Shown here in pieces: positions 11,022 through 22,471 of a stretch of DNA of 64,000 bases. Positions within the stretch are counted from its first letter, which is position 1. Every line of letters begins with the position of its first letter. The position numbers were made by a program, and so were the translations under genes. The notes under the pieces are model-generated. The model ran no database searches. It saw only the letters and a program-made list of their open reading frames with translations, and was not told the DNA's origin. The DNA is taken from contig JAAKBF010000349.1 of the NCBI GenBank assembly GCA_012656075.1, forward strand, positions 186,001-250,000, read 5' to 3'. Source of the DNA: Phytophthora hibernalis (taxonomy: Eukaryota; Oomycota; Peronosporomycetes; Peronosporales; Peronosporaceae).

Positions 11022-13119
11022 ATGTCCATCGCCTCGTTGGCGCCAGCCAACAGCAAGAAGGCGAGAGTTACGGCAGTTAATTCCTTTAAGGCATTTCTCG
11101 AGGCTGAAACGTGACACTGGATAAAGCTCACGAGCTAATCGGTGGTGACAATACTGGTAAGGTCCTTAGAATTATGTTAGACAAGTACGCGTATTCTCTG
11201 GCTAAGTCGACAGACAAGGCTCGTTCGACGAATACGTGTCTTGCCTACTTTGGTAACGTGAAGAACTGGCTGCTGGACACGTATCCGCAGCAGGGAGCAA
11301 TAGTAAAGCCGCAGCTGCAAAGGTTATTTCCGGGCTCGGTAAGTTCTGCAGAACCGCAAGGACGGTGCTTTTGAAAAGAAAGCACCTCCGTGCTCCAAGC
11401 AAGACTTGGAAAATATCGTGCGGTTGTTTTATACCTCTGCCTCAGCGGACAGCGTATATCTGGACGCCTCCCTAGTAGTGATGATGTGATATCTGTACGG
11501 ACGTAGCTCAGATGCAGAGCAATTCGAGAAACAGCAGTACCTGGTAAGCCATTTCAAGGGTTTTTCTCTAAGCCAAGTTCCTAGTCTCAATTGTTGTTTT
11601 CCAAATAGGTGGCGTATGATTTCTCAGATTCAAGCGCGTCAAAACAGCATTATTACAGGGCATCTCGCTGTTCAAGGAACCAACATGCTTCTTAACTTGC
11701 CCGCTCTTTACTTTAGCCGCTGCTCTCACTATGCAAGCCGCTCCTAGCAAACGCTTCTTCCCTCAGTTTCCTACCACGAAGAGAAGCGCTGCGAACGCGA
11801 GCGACGTAGCAGAGCTCAGTCGTGTGGAGCTTCTCGAGGCAGACGACAGCACGGAGGTAGTGCAAGGCGGGTCGCAGTCTTCCAACAAGCGAGCTGTGCC
11901 TGGTGAACCGATTGTTGGTTAGAGTCAAGCAAACAGCGCAAGAGAGACAGATAAGGTTTACCTCGGGGCTTACCTCGCACTCCTTCCGTCGTGGTGCGGC
12001 AATGCACACCAACGACGGTAGCTTGGCTGAGAACTGGACTATTGAGCGCGGTGGGTGGCAGCTGGACCGTGTCAATAAAGCGTTCGGGTACACGCTGGGT
12101 ACTACGCAGACCGACCAGCGGGTTGCCCGTGTCTTGAGTGGATGGAGCCCGAAAGAAGGAGCCCGTCTTACGTCCCTCCACGCACTTGATCCACCAATTC
12201 GCGACCGTGTCCAAGCTCTACAAGCGGTTTGGTTTGCGAACACCATCGGGTTTGCTGATGCAGCCCTCAATCTGGACGAAACGGTGGCGGAGTGCTTAAC
12301 AGCGACTCTAGTGATGCACTACCCTGACGTTCTGCTGCTCGCGGAGAATTGCGCGCTTGTCGGCAGGATGCCCGAGGCCATGGCAGCGCGATCGATCGGA
12401 GAAGCAAAGGTGCTAGCCTGGAGCGCCACCATCCGCCTTGCCTTCATTCCACCTCCAGAGCCTTCGAGTCCTCATGATTGCAGCTGCGACTCCTCCACGG
12501 TGCTACAGCTTGTTAAGCGCCAGTCCGAGCAGATTGAAGTGCTTATCCTACAAAACAAGCGGCTAGAAGATCGGCAGTTAGCACTCGAGACACAGTTGCG
12601 CACACAGTTACATATCCCAACCACCAGCGAGCAACCTAGCGCCACTCAAACAGCAGCCACGCCGACAGTCCAGCAGGTTCAACAAGCCGTACGCCCGAAG
12701 AAGAAGGGATCGCAACCATTATCGGCGCTCTGGTACGAGTGGTTTACGGCCGAGCCTCGTGTATACGCCTCGCGATCGGTGAAAAAGACAACGCTGTACG
12801 AGTTTAGACACGCCGTAGGATACATGATGCTGTTCTTACCAATGGGGTTCGCGCTGGATGAAGCGTCCACTGCGTTTAAAAGCGAGGCCCTTACCGTAGG
12901 CAGCAGGCAGAACAAAGCACGCTGGCCTTCTTGAAAGCAAACGGGTCGTCAGCACTTGCTGCCGGTACCGCACTGAAGGTCCTACGCAAACTCCACAAGG
13001 CCGGGAAACTCGATGCCTTCATCACCCAATTCCACGAGCTCATTACCAATGGGGCCATAGTTGACCCAACTCCTGCTTCCGCGTTTCCTGCCTTCATTCG
13101 TCTGCAGCCAAAACAATAA
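11022..13119 (+). pseudogene. Crypton tyrosine recombinase (CryptonS-like), frame-broken
   Basis: The gene encodes a tyrosine recombinase of the Crypton transposon class. The start MSIASLAPANSKKAR at 11022 leads into an N-terminal helical domain (LDKYAYSLAKSTDKARSTNT). A catalytic-Arg motif YGRSSD lies near 11500, the H-x-x-R motif in LTSHSFRRGAA near 11980, and the tyrosine in KAFGYTLGTT near 12090. After the catalytic domain come a coiled-coil stretch (12480-12600), a Gln/Thr-rich linker and a C-terminal domain with LSALWYEWF and GYMMLFLPMGFALDE, probably DNA binding but not recognised. Frameshifts fall near 11098, 11380-11900 (several) and 12895. The clade name is inferred from host type. 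Confidence 0.8.
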
Positions 13120-14339
13120 CCTGCATTCCATAATACACAATAATGACACTCATAGTTAAATGAAGACGATGGCCGGATTCGAAACGGCCCGCAGCAAAGC
13201 TGCTCCTCCACCCGGAGGCACCGTCACGGGTAAGCACAAAGGTACTCCAGCAGCATCACCACATGCACTACAGAAAGCAGGCGCGCATACGTACATGCGT
13301 GGAGAGAGCAGATGGCGCACACACAGTCTCGTCCAGCAGCCTTGTCCGGGTCCACGTCCTTGCGTTTGGCTTGCTACCTTGCTCGCTGGATCGATACGCG
13401 GGCCCTTGGTCGAGCACGCTCGCGCGGCGTTGTTGGGCTTCTTCTGTCGGGGCTGGAGGCACACGAGCTCCACGGTCGCTTCTTGTCATGTGTTTTGCTG
13501 GGGCGGCTCCAAACGCTGAATGCCAGCAGAGCCACGCGGCAGTGGTTGGTTATACGATGTCACTAAATGAAGCTAAATGTCACAAAACTGATTTTGGTTA
13601 TTTACCGGTAATGGTTGGAACTGGTCAGACACGGTTGGAATTTTGACGGTATGGCCACTGGCCATACCATAAAATCAGCTGGCTCTGGCCATTGGCCAGA
13701 GCCAACTGATTTGCTTACTATTCGGGTGCCGATTAAGAATAAATCTGCCGCATGTCATACATGAGAATGGCAGCAACCACTGTTGTATTAACATGGCGAA
13801 GCTTACAATATCAACAAAGCAAACTAAAGTAGTTCTGTATATGCATCGTTCATAGAGACTACCCTTCTAACCTAGTGCAGTCACGCCGGTGGCCCTCTAA
13901 CAAATGCATCGACGTCAACGCTTTTCTGACTGCGCTATGATTACAAGGTCAACCAACGATTTATGTACTTATTTAAATGACCCCAAGCGGCCTTGCAAAT
14001 CCTCGATGAGGACTGCTTTACCGCCTAATTCTACAGGACAAACTAATCGGTTTTCACAATAACATTGAAGAAGTGGTGGAGGTGGGAAACATATTTACAT
14101 GAGGTTGGCTGTGTGTTGGGAAGCTGTAGACGGAAGCTACATGCAACTGACTGAAAACTACTGGAGAACAGCTTTGAGAACTGAAGTTTGGGACTCTCGT
14201 AAGCAGAATCAACATCCTCTCGAACATTGGAGTTCGCGAAGAGAAGTCACACCACGACAACATCAACCGATAACACAGCAGAGTGGAAGGCAACCTATTC
14301 CATCAGCTCGTGGGTCGAAAGCGACTCAGAGGTTCGGTG
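13120..14339. other. Non-coding region with two nested hairpins
   Basis: Two near-perfect palindromes sit together: GGTATGGCCACTGGCCATACC near 13650-13670, and GGCTCTGGCC-ATT-GGCCAGAGCC near 13680-13703. A TACCGGTA octamer is at 13603-13610. Open frames at 13160-13646 show no family features. Possibly the 3' flank of the Crypton. Confidence 0.4.
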
Positions 14340-15020
14340 CACAACACTCACGTCGCGGGAGCAAAGGCGCGTGGGCTCTCGCCGTCCAGCGTCGCTGCCG
14401 AACATCCGTGCGAAGAAGCCTCCGTCCACCTTCCTGGTCTTGCTGTTGCTACGCAGCAGACGCGACGGCCTGCGTTGCAGCACAAGCGCGTATTCGTTCT
14501 TTTAGCAGCGTCTCGGACCTTCGCCTTCGTGTCGCCGAGGATTGCAGCTCCACACGTTGTCCGCCATGATTCCCGACAGATACCCACCACGTCCTGGTGC
14601 TTCATCTTCGCAGCTCCCGTTCGCGCCTGGAACACGCATCCTCTGGTCGAGTACCGGCGCAGGAGCTCGACGCATCGCAAATGTCCGTTCTTGGCCGCGT
14701 CCTCCAACGCACGCGGGTGCGGTCCTTCCGTCCGATGTTTGCCTAGAGAAACTCCACCACCTCGTCATGTCCGAGGCCGGCTGCACAGCTCATGGCGACC
14801 GTCGTGCACCCTTCTGAGCGGTTGTCGTGCAAGAACCGCACCACGTCCATATGTCCGTTAGCTGCAGCCATATCCATGGCTTCGTTTACGTGTAGCCCTC
14901 CGTACGACGTTGGTGCAGATACTGCACCACCTCCAAGTGACCTGCGATCGCCGCTGCGTCCATCACTCCAGCCGAGAATCCTGCATAGTCGTGCTCATGC
15001 AGATCCCCTCAAATGTATGA
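14340..15020 (-). pseudogene. Ankyrin-like repeat protein fragment
   Basis: On the minus strand, repeats of the oomycete ankyrin-like type can be read: MDAAAIAGHLEVVQYL (near 14960), AMDMAAANGHMDVVRFL (near 14880), CAAGLGHDEVVEFL (near 14780) and ALEDAAKNGHLRCVELL (near 14700). In-frame stops and shifts separate them, and no N-terminal domain is present. It is a decayed relative of the genes at 18956-22000 and 30776-31975. Confidence 0.7.
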
Positions 15021-15089
15021 AGCGCGACTGCTTTGTTTATAAAGATCAGTTTCTTTTGGTTGGTTGTACATGCAGGCCGGATAGTTGAC

Positions 15090-15486
15090 CAAAGTGTCGT
15101 ACTATTTGCATCGCCGGGTTAATTTGACTTGCTTGGTCCAAGAATATCGTTGGGTCAGCAACAAGACTTCATCGGATTTTGCCTAAGCTCGTCGGAGATT
15201 CACAACAGGGTTTCGTTCATGGACGCCAAATGCGGAAAACAGTGATGATGATGCTCGCCCAATTATCAACAGCCTCAACGGAGGAAGAGGTCACAGCACT
15301 ATGTGGCAGGGTAATTCTGTTACTTGACTTCCGGAGGGCGTATGACACAGTGGATCGAGAATTTTAAAACGAAACACTACGAAAATTTGGATTCAGACAG
15401 CGATATGTGGAATAATTAAGCGGATGCACACAGGAACGACAGCAAGGTTCGTCGTAAATGGCTTCAGGTCGGACGCCATACCTTGG
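15090..15486 (+). pseudogene. LINE reverse transcriptase segment, inverted
   Basis: Non-LTR reverse transcriptase core in plus orientation: LVGDSQQGFVHGRQM near 15190, the palm motif with catalytic Asp VILLLDFRRAYDTVDREF near 15315, then LRKFGF and GTTARFVVNG up to about 15470. It lies tail to tail with the minus-strand LINE that starts at 15487. Its sequence is what should follow the last RT residues of that LINE, so it is best explained as an inverted internal segment of the same element. Confidence 0.75.
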
Positions 15487-16349
15487 GATTGCCAGTGCCA
15501 GTACCTTCGTAAATATCTTGTAGCTGGACTGTAATAGCTATATCGGGCTGTAGTCCATCGCATCTGTCGAATCACCTTTTTCCTAAGAGGAATGATCAAC
15601 GCCTCTAAAAACGACTCTGGCAGTGGAGCCCCGTGGAGAATTTGGTTACTTACAGCGAGTAGCGCTGGCACCATTAGGGCTACCGTGGCGTTGTAGAAAT
15701 CGTGATTGAGTCCGTCCGCCTACTGCCTTATGCCTGCTTAAAGCTGTCACCGCTTTTAGTACTTCCGCTTCAGTAAAATCTGCTAACAACGCTTCATTTT
15801 CCAAGTCCGAAATAATCCGTTCCGCTGATATCGTAACAAACTCGTCGAATTCCTAGGTACCTCCTCGTCCGGGTTTTCGCGGTGATTGTTACTCAGCAAT
15901 GGTGTCCATTCAGATGCAAACTTGTCGGTGGTCGTCCTGTTTCTGGTAAATACCTTACCGTGATTGACGACTGGTACCGTGACTGTTTGGTCCCGCTCCC
16001 CAATCAGCTATGCGTTTAAAGTTTTAGCGTAGCCGATCTGCTGATCGATGTAGGTGTTGGCCCATTCTCACTGACTGCTCGGCTCTAAGATCCTCGATAT
16101 TTGCTGCGATCCAATGCCGTCTGGTTAAACCATTACCTTCGTTCTCTGTCCTGTAGTTTGCTTCTGAATCGCTTACGTCGTCGTTTCCCGTGCTCGAACC
16201 GCCCTGGTGCATTTTGTGCATTCATCGACATCTGCGTCCCATGTTCGCACTGATGCACCGTGTCCTACCGCCATCTCATCCATGTCCTGGATAAGGTCCG
16301 TGAGGACCTGTTCCAGTTTGCTTGACCGTATCGGATACGTTACCTGAGT

Positions 16350-17274
16350 TTGCTATTGCTTTCGAAGTAGCTGCTTCCTGTCTCGCAAATGCATTTCCAC
16401 TTCCTGATGGTCCGATTCTTGAGGCGGTGTCCGCGTTGTTATCCATAACACCTGGTCTGCCCATGCTACTGGGACATAGAATCTATCGATCCTACTTGCC
16501 TTTTCGCCCTCCCAATATGTAAAGTGGTCGTCTGTGGCTTCTGTGTCCTCCCCCTCCGCGTGATCTATCAGGAGTCTCGCGTCGACCAGGTCTGTGTTCT
16601 CCAGCATTTTTTGAGAGCTGGACTCTCTGGTCTGCTTGAGCATTGCTTTCCAAACCGGTCGAGTAATGGACTTTGCACAATATTGAAGTCTTCGAGCAAA
16701 ATGGTGTTGTCTCGCGGTAGCTTCCACTCTGTAGACTCGTAATAAACGCCTCTCGCTGTGCTCTCGGGTTCGGCATGTATACATTGAACAGGACTGTTCC
16801 TTCTAGTTGCACCGCTATAGCTCGTTCACTCCAAAGGTTTTCCTTCCAACTCTTGATTGCTCGTGCTGCTGCTGGAGTTAGCAACATGGCTACTTCGCCT
16901 GATTTCGGTTACCCTGTACTCCAATAGGATAAAGGCGGGAATGTTGGATTGTAGTGGTTGCCCCACATTCTAGCCCAGGTAGATCTAAGCTGCTCTGCTT
17001 CTTCTGGGGTGTCTACATGCGTCTCCTGCAGGCACCACACCGCTGGCCGTGCTTGTACGGGCGTCCGTCTCCATGCCGACCTCCATGCAGCCCGTGTGTC
17101 CTTCTTGAATCCTCCTTTTAGAGACGGGGTTGGATCTAGTGCTGCTCCAGACCCCGCTTGGGCTATTGCCATTGCCATGCAGTTCCCTGTGGCTGGGGTA
17201 TTGATTTCGCGGATCCCCAATATTCTCTCCACTTCCAGCATTGACTGTGGTACCTTTTCCGATCGTGGGCCCAT
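16350..17274 (-). pseudogene. LINE apurinic/apyrimidinic-type endonuclease domain
   Basis: EEP-family endonuclease of the LINE above. AVWCLQETHVDTPEEAEQL near 17010 contains the catalytic Glu motif (QETH). The C-terminal SDH motif appears as ESDHQEVEMHL near 16400. The domain would nick target DNA for reverse transcription. It is broken into three frames. Confidence 0.7.
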
Positions 17275-17299
17275 TTATATTGAGTCAGCTTGTGGTGTG

Positions 17300-18830
17300 C
17301 TCAGCTTACTGACGATTGTCCGAAATTTGGCTCGCTCTTGCCGCTTTTTGGTCATGAGAACTGGTGCGGTGTGCACCGGTGGGTTTCCGCGTGTTTTGCC
17401 TGCTAGTTTCCGTTCTAGTTTTGCCGCTGTGAGCTGGATTGGTTTGGGAGGACCCTCATCCTCCCCGTCAGGTCTACGACCGTATTCTCCGTGGGTGTGA
17501 CATGGTCGGCCGATTTCGTCTCTCCTTCCTTTGTTTCTTCATCGTCGCCCAACACTTGATAGGCGCCGGTGCTCGGTCGCTGCTTTTCTCCATTGCCGGC
17601 GCATGGCCCCATAAGGTCCTCCCTCTGCGCAGTGGTTTTGTGATCCACGGTTGCTTCTCCATTGGTTACGTAGGTGAGCGTGGTGTTCACCCTGTTCCGT
17701 GGGCTTGTTGGTACCTTTGATAACCGTGGGAGCTTGTTAGAGATAGGCATGCTCGCGGGCAAATTTGAAAGTGAGATTAAGTTAGGCTGTCGACACTCTT
17801 TTGCATCTACTTCTCCTAACTACATGTTTGCGGGCGTCCGTAAACTGTCCGTAACCTACTGCGTAAACTGTCCCGTAATCTATGTTCGTAAACTACAGTG
17901 ATAGGCGTCCCGTAATCTATGGCGTAAACTTCAGCGTAATATAACGCAGATGCGTTACAGAGCTGGTTGTCCCTCCAGATGACGGTTCCCAATACTCTCC
18001 GTCTGGTCCGCTTCTTCAGCAACTGCAGTCTTTTAGTCGCCATGGTTTTCATTTCTTCCAGGCTGCTGAACGGCTTGGCTAGATCTTCCAGTTGCGTGAC
18101 GTCGCTCTCCGATATCACCACGCCGCCCGGTCCTCGTAGTTGTTCGTCAGTGAATCTGCATCTGGCTACCGTGTGCCTAGGTTGCCACATTGCCAGCATT
18201 GAAGACGCTTACCTACATTAGGATGTTTTAATACTATGATTGTCCCAAACCATAGTAGTTGTACCACACCTTGTAGAAAAGTGGGACATCCTGCCAATTT
18301 GAAGGTGACTCTCCATACCATGGATGTTTTGGAGTTTGGGCTGCACGTATCCAAATCCTCCATTTCCAAGTCCGTTGGTATTTTCTCATTCAGGAAGGCT
18401 GCAATACGCTCTATCTCGTCAAACCGAGTTAAGTTGTAAAGCAAGATGGTGTACTCCGCTCTTCAGTGGCGTATCATCCCGTATGGCCCTTGTTGTCGTT
18501 GCCACACGGACCCTCTCCTGTTGTGTGGCCATTATGGAGTCTGTAAATGCTTCCTTTGTATGGGACTATGACATCTTAGTGTTTCACCGGTGAAGAAGAA
18601 ATGAATCGTCTTCGTCACTTGGTCGTCTTTGTTTGTACTAGCATTGCATGAAATTCACTCGCGCTATTTCCGCTGACTCTAGAATTGTCTCCGTAAAAGC
18701 CTTGGTTGACTGCTCGTTGATCCGCATTCCGCGGTGTCTGTCTAGATGCAGTGTCAGCTCCCTTCGACTTTGGTAGGATCAATACGTTCCTATAGATTGT
18801 CCCGGTAGGCGTTCGCAGTTTCAACACGGT
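17300..18830 (-). pseudogene. LINE ORF1 (nucleic-acid-binding protein)
   Basis: The minus-strand segment upstream of the endonuclease contains DLEMEDLDTCSPNSKTSMVW, a hydrophobic beta-type stretch and the CCHC knuckle, then a long helical region (SSLEEMKTMATKRLQLLKK) and a polar Thr/Glu-rich tail. The arrangement is that of a Gag-like LINE ORF1. Frames are broken. The upstream limit near 18830 is an estimate. Confidence 0.55.
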
Positions 18831-18955
18831 GACAGTGTAGCTAGGACCGAGGTGTCTCGACTCCTGATTGGTGGGTAGTATTTTGTGCTATGTTGGACTC
18901 TCCAACATCCTCCAACATATGAGTAACTTGAAGCGAAAGCAGTTCCAAGTAGACA

Positions 18956-19320
18956 TGGCGTTTCCTCGCCCCGCCGTGTCAGTCTCGCGGCCCCCACGCT
19001 GGTGCTAACGAACCGCCCGCTCTTCCACCTCATCATGCGGTTCGTCGACGGCGTTCCAGGCTCCGTCATGGCCCTCGTCACCGACTTCCAACAACTGCAC
19101 CGAGGCGTCCCGTGGTCCGCCATTGGCGCTTTACCACGCGCCGCCATCCAACGTGGCGACTTGGAGACGCTCCGTGGGCTGTGGAGACTGTCGACCACCA
19201 AGACGTTCCATCTGCGGCCGGAGCTGGCTAGGACGGGGCCGCACGCTGTGCCATTCAGTTCGGACAAGTCGAAATCCTCCAGTACTTATCACACACAGAG
19301 CTGCTGGTAGAGACTGTAAC
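18956..19320 (+). pseudogene. N-terminal part of an ankyrin-like gene
   Basis: Reads PLFHLIMRFVDGVPGSVMAL and then QRGDLETLRGLWRLS, typical of the start of oomycete ankyrin-like proteins, and continues to YLSHTELLVETVT just before the Tc1/mariner TIR at 19323. A shift is needed near 18995. The matching repeat region resumes at 21150 beyond the transposon and an inverted piece, so one ancestral gene was broken here. Confidence 0.65.
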
Positions 19321-19322
19321 TA

Positions 19323-20980
19323 CACCTTTGCCCGACCAAGATGGTCCAATGCCACTTCAATGTGGTTATTTTGAAAATTTAAAAACAGAATTTTTGATTA
19401 GCAAAATTCATGTTACTAGCGAAATGCAAGGTGGCGAAATCCAAGAGCAAAATGGCTCTTCGCGAAGCCACAAATTAGGTGCCGTACTGCATGTCTTCCT
19501 TGCGCTCAGCAGCTGCAACCGCGTGTTGACAGTGCAGCCCCATCTTTTTCACAAGCCGTAAATCCATGCAGCTGATGCATCGCTTCGCCGCACGCCCAAA
19601 ATCGCCATTCGAGCTGCCGCGATTGTCCCACGAGGACCAATAGCAACCAGCTCTTCGCGAGACAAGGCGAGATCACCCTTGATCTTCGCCTTGAGAACAC
19701 TAAACAACCTGTAGCATCAGATCGGCAGCTTGTTAGTCATTTACGCGTGTACAACAATAGCAAAGGTTGTGTCTTACCTTCAATTGGATTGCACATTGGG
19801 GAGTATGGTGCTAAACGTAGGAGAACCAGGTCGTCGTGCTCGATGACGCGCTCTTCCGTCTGGCTAGGAGCGGGGGCGTTGTCGAGCACGACAACCACCT
19901 TTTGCCCTGAAAGTGCTCGTGGAAGGTGGGCAAGGACTTGACCTTCTCGTAAATTTCGTCGACGAAATATGCGTTGACATCCATTCGGATGCTTCCTCGC
20001 TCCAAGCGATAGTGCACCAGACCGACCTCAGTCGAAACAGCGCACTGCACCAGCAGATTTGCACCTTTGAGGGGGGCAACACGACTGTCGCACGCTCTCC
20101 TGTTTAGCACGTCCTTGACTGCGCTTACAGTACACGTTAAAGTTCGTTTCATCGTAGTACACGATGAAATTCCCCTCGTGCATGTACTTCCGCAGCTCTT
20201 TAGCAAAAGTCATGCGCTTTGCTTTGTTAGCCTCATTATTGCAGGTCATTGGCTCTACGCGGACCTACATCATTGGAATAAATACACTCGTAGTTAGTTT
20301 AGCATATCTAACAATATTTAGAGGATAACATACCTGTTTGGTTGTGTACAGCATGCCTATGAGCTTGTTGCTGATAGTCGTCGTGCTCAAATCCACGCCG
20401 AAGTCGTAGCGAACCATGTCCTTCATTGCGGCGAGGGTGTACGTGCAGTTATCGTTGAGGTACTCCTCGAGAGCAGCCTCAATTTCTGGGGTACATTTGA
20501 CGCAGGAACGCCGCGAACCTCCGCGAGGACGCAACTCCACTCGCCCAGACTCAACAATTCGGCGCGCCGACGTAGGGGGATCCCATTGTGGGCGGCCACG
20601 AGCATTCAATCGCCGCCACTGCTGTACGAGTCGAGCAAGCGTGCTCGTGCAGCGGCTGGGTGTGGTGGCCTTGGCATCGAATGGCGGCGGGGAGGCTGGT
20701 CGACATGGAGGTTGTTGGGAAGTGAGAGGGTTTGCCAGCTTAAGAGAGCTCGTAGTGGTGCAGCGTCGTTTTCGCGCGCGCGCCAAAGTTCCCGCCAACT
20801 CGATTGGTTATGCGCGCTCCCCACCCACCTTGCACCACGATTAAACCACTTTGGACTTGGGAAGACAAAATTCATGAAGTAGCAGATATTCTAATGTAAT
20901 TGTTGAGTTTGATTTCCGAAAGTTTTATGGTACTTCACCACATTGAAGTGGCATCGCACCATCTTGGTCGGGCAAAGGTG
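19323..20980 (-). mobile_element. Tc1/mariner DNA transposon with TA target duplication
   Basis: Left end 19323-19366 and right end 20937-20980 are 44-base inverted repeats with two or three mismatches, starting CACCTTTGCCCGACCAAGAT. Both are flanked by TA (19321-19322 and 20981-20982). A DDE/D transposase with introns lies inside on the minus strand. The element split an ankyrin-like gene and abuts an inverted segment of that gene. Confidence 0.9.
19565..20798 (-). pseudogene. Tc1/mariner-type transposase
   Basis: Minus-strand gene with an N-terminal helix-turn-helix region (20700-20450, TSARRIVESGRVELRPRGG) and the catalytic motifs YYDETNFNVYC (near 20155), VVVVLDNAPAPS (near 19890) and LAPYSPMCNPIE (near 19800). 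A 68-base intron at 20265-20332 has perfect GTATGT...CTAAC...TAG signals and joins TTKQ to VRVEPMTCNN. A second probable intron (about 19705-19780) precedes the C-terminal FSVLKAKIKG. Removing it leaves a one-base mismatch in frame. A further shift is near 20080. Ends at the stop near 19565. Confidence 0.8.
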
Positions 20981-20982
20981 TA

Positions 20983-21150
20983 GAAGTCTCAGAAAGCTCA
21001 GCACCGACAGACTCGCTCGACTCAGATCCTCCGCCTTGACGTCCCGCAGCGCCGACCTGGGGTAGTTGGCAGCCACCCACTGCACGATCTCCAGTTTAAC
21101 CTGCAGATTCTCCGAGCAACGAACCGCCCACCCCAATAGTGAACTCCCTA
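20983..21150 (-). pseudogene. Inverted ankyrin-like segment
   Basis: The minus strand reads LEIVQWVAANYPRSALRDV and SLSVLSFLRLL, ankyrin-like, facing opposite to the ankyrin parts on both sides (18956-19320 and 21150-22000, both plus). Its left end is exactly the TA of the Tc1 element. A local inversion is the simplest reading. Confidence 0.45.
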
Positions 21151-22000
21151 CTGTTGTACATGCTAACCGGATAGAAGGCTGCACGACGACCGCTATGGAT
21201 GGAGCTGCAACAGGAGGTTTTCTAGACGTGGTGAGGTTTCTGCATGAATATCGCAGCGAAGGCTGTACGACCAAAGCCATGGATGGAGCTGCTCGAAGCG
21301 GCCACCTGGAGGTGGTGGAACTTTACACGAGCACCGCACCGAAGGGTGCACTATCGATGCTATGGATGGCGCAGCACTTGTTGGACGGTTGCCAATTATC
21401 AAATTCTTGCACGAGAAACGAGAGGAAGGGTGCACCACGCGAGCAATTGATGGCGCCGCGTGGAGAGGGCATCTCGAGGTTGTTCGATTTCTCATGACTC
21501 ATCGCTCGGAAAGCTGCACTTCCAATGCAATTAATACTGCGAGCCAAAATGGTTATCTGGAGATCGTACGCTTTCTGCACGAACAAGGAACCGCGACGTG
21601 CATGACTGCTGCAATGGACAGTGCCGCAAGCGGAGGTCACCTGGAAATTGTGCACTTTTTGCAGGAACTCGCGTGGAAGGTTGTACAAAAGACGCTATGA
21701 CCAACGCGGCGATCAACGGAGACGCAGATGTCGTTCTTTTCCTGGGAGAGCACAGACATGAGGGTCCACACGAATACGCCCTCGAACGTACAGCTGCACA
21801 GGGCAACAATGATTGTGTGGATGCCTTGATTCGCTGTTCAATTTGTGGATGCCTCTTTGAAGCTCGGCGCGCCGCACTCCAGGCTGGCCATCCTCGAGTG
21901 GCATTACTGTTGTCAGTTTGGATAAACCCAGAAGTCCGCTCATGCTCATCGCAGCAATATCACATGCGCCGAGGCCCTCGATGGTGTCAGCGACCACCCG
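21150..22000 (+). pseudogene. Ankyrin-like repeat region
   Basis: Seven or eight about 33-residue repeats: EGCTTTAMDGAATGGFLDVV, EGCTTKAMDGAARSGHLEVV, a shifted repeat near 21340, EGCTTRAIDGAAWRGHLEVV, SCTSNAINTASQNGYLEIV, AAMDSAASGGHLEIVHFL and EGCTKDAMTNAAINGDADVV, then a degenerate repeat and a tail with FEARRAALQAGHPRVALLL. Three or four single-base shifts. Such repeats mediate protein contacts. No further domain is visible. Confidence 0.75.
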
Positions 22001-22149
22001 ATCCGAAAAAGCTGATTGAAACAGCACCAAGCAAAACAGTCAACGAGATTAGAATCGAGAAACCTTCAAACGTACAGAATCCCTCAGCTTGGTGGTGGCT
22101 GTTCCGATGGCTGTAGCAATGCACGTAAACGTGATGATACATGTACAGT

Positions 22150-22371
22150 TTACTTTGGCATCTCAAAAGACCAAAACAGCGTTGTTCGCCGTGCCGGGAT
22201 CTGAGTGGCTTTCAGCAACAGCTCCAGCATGTGCGGATCCCGTCGACGAATGGCAAACTGTGGTAGTTGGCCACTGTAGATCTTGAGCGTCGAGGACGAT
22301 GCAAGTCTCGATTCGAATTGACCTATGCTTGTAATGTGCTGCAATACATGTAGCTCCCGGTCAATTAGCAC
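22150..22371 (-). pseudogene. Short ankyrin-family fragment
   Basis: The minus-strand peptide LPQFAIRRRDPHMLELLLKA closely resembles LPQLAIIRSDMDMLEQLLQV in the gene starting at 30776, so it is a paralogous remnant. It lies just downstream of the ATPase-cyclase gene. Confidence 0.5.
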
Positions 22372-22471
22372 CGAAAACGCAGCACCAGAATCAAAATCGC
22401 ATCAAAATCTGCACTTCATTAGTATCACGAATCGCGTTACGGTCCCTTTACTTCTAACTACATGTAGTGAT

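Larger units (their letters stand above)
15487..18830 (-). mobile_element. Non-LTR (LINE) retrotransposon, truncated and rearranged
   Basis: Reading the minus strand, ORF1 is at 18830-17300 and carries a CCHC zinc knuckle (CWQCGNLG...HTVARCRF) at about 18165-18205. An endonuclease follows at 17274-16350. The beginning of RT is at about 15840-15487, with LPESFLEALIIPLRKKG near 15590 and YKIFTKVLALAIP at the break. All parts are interrupted by stops and shifts. The rest of RT is present only in inverted orientation at 15090-15486, and the 3' end is missing. Confidence 0.8.

Noticed and set aside
13160..13646. Three overlapping open frames (plus and minus) of about 100-127 codons
   Set aside because: Mutually antisense with no family signals. 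GC-rich sequence can stay open by chance.
15090..18830. Twin-priming explanation for the inverted LINE segment
   Set aside because: Twin priming would place the two parts head to head at the junction. Here both run into it tail to tail.
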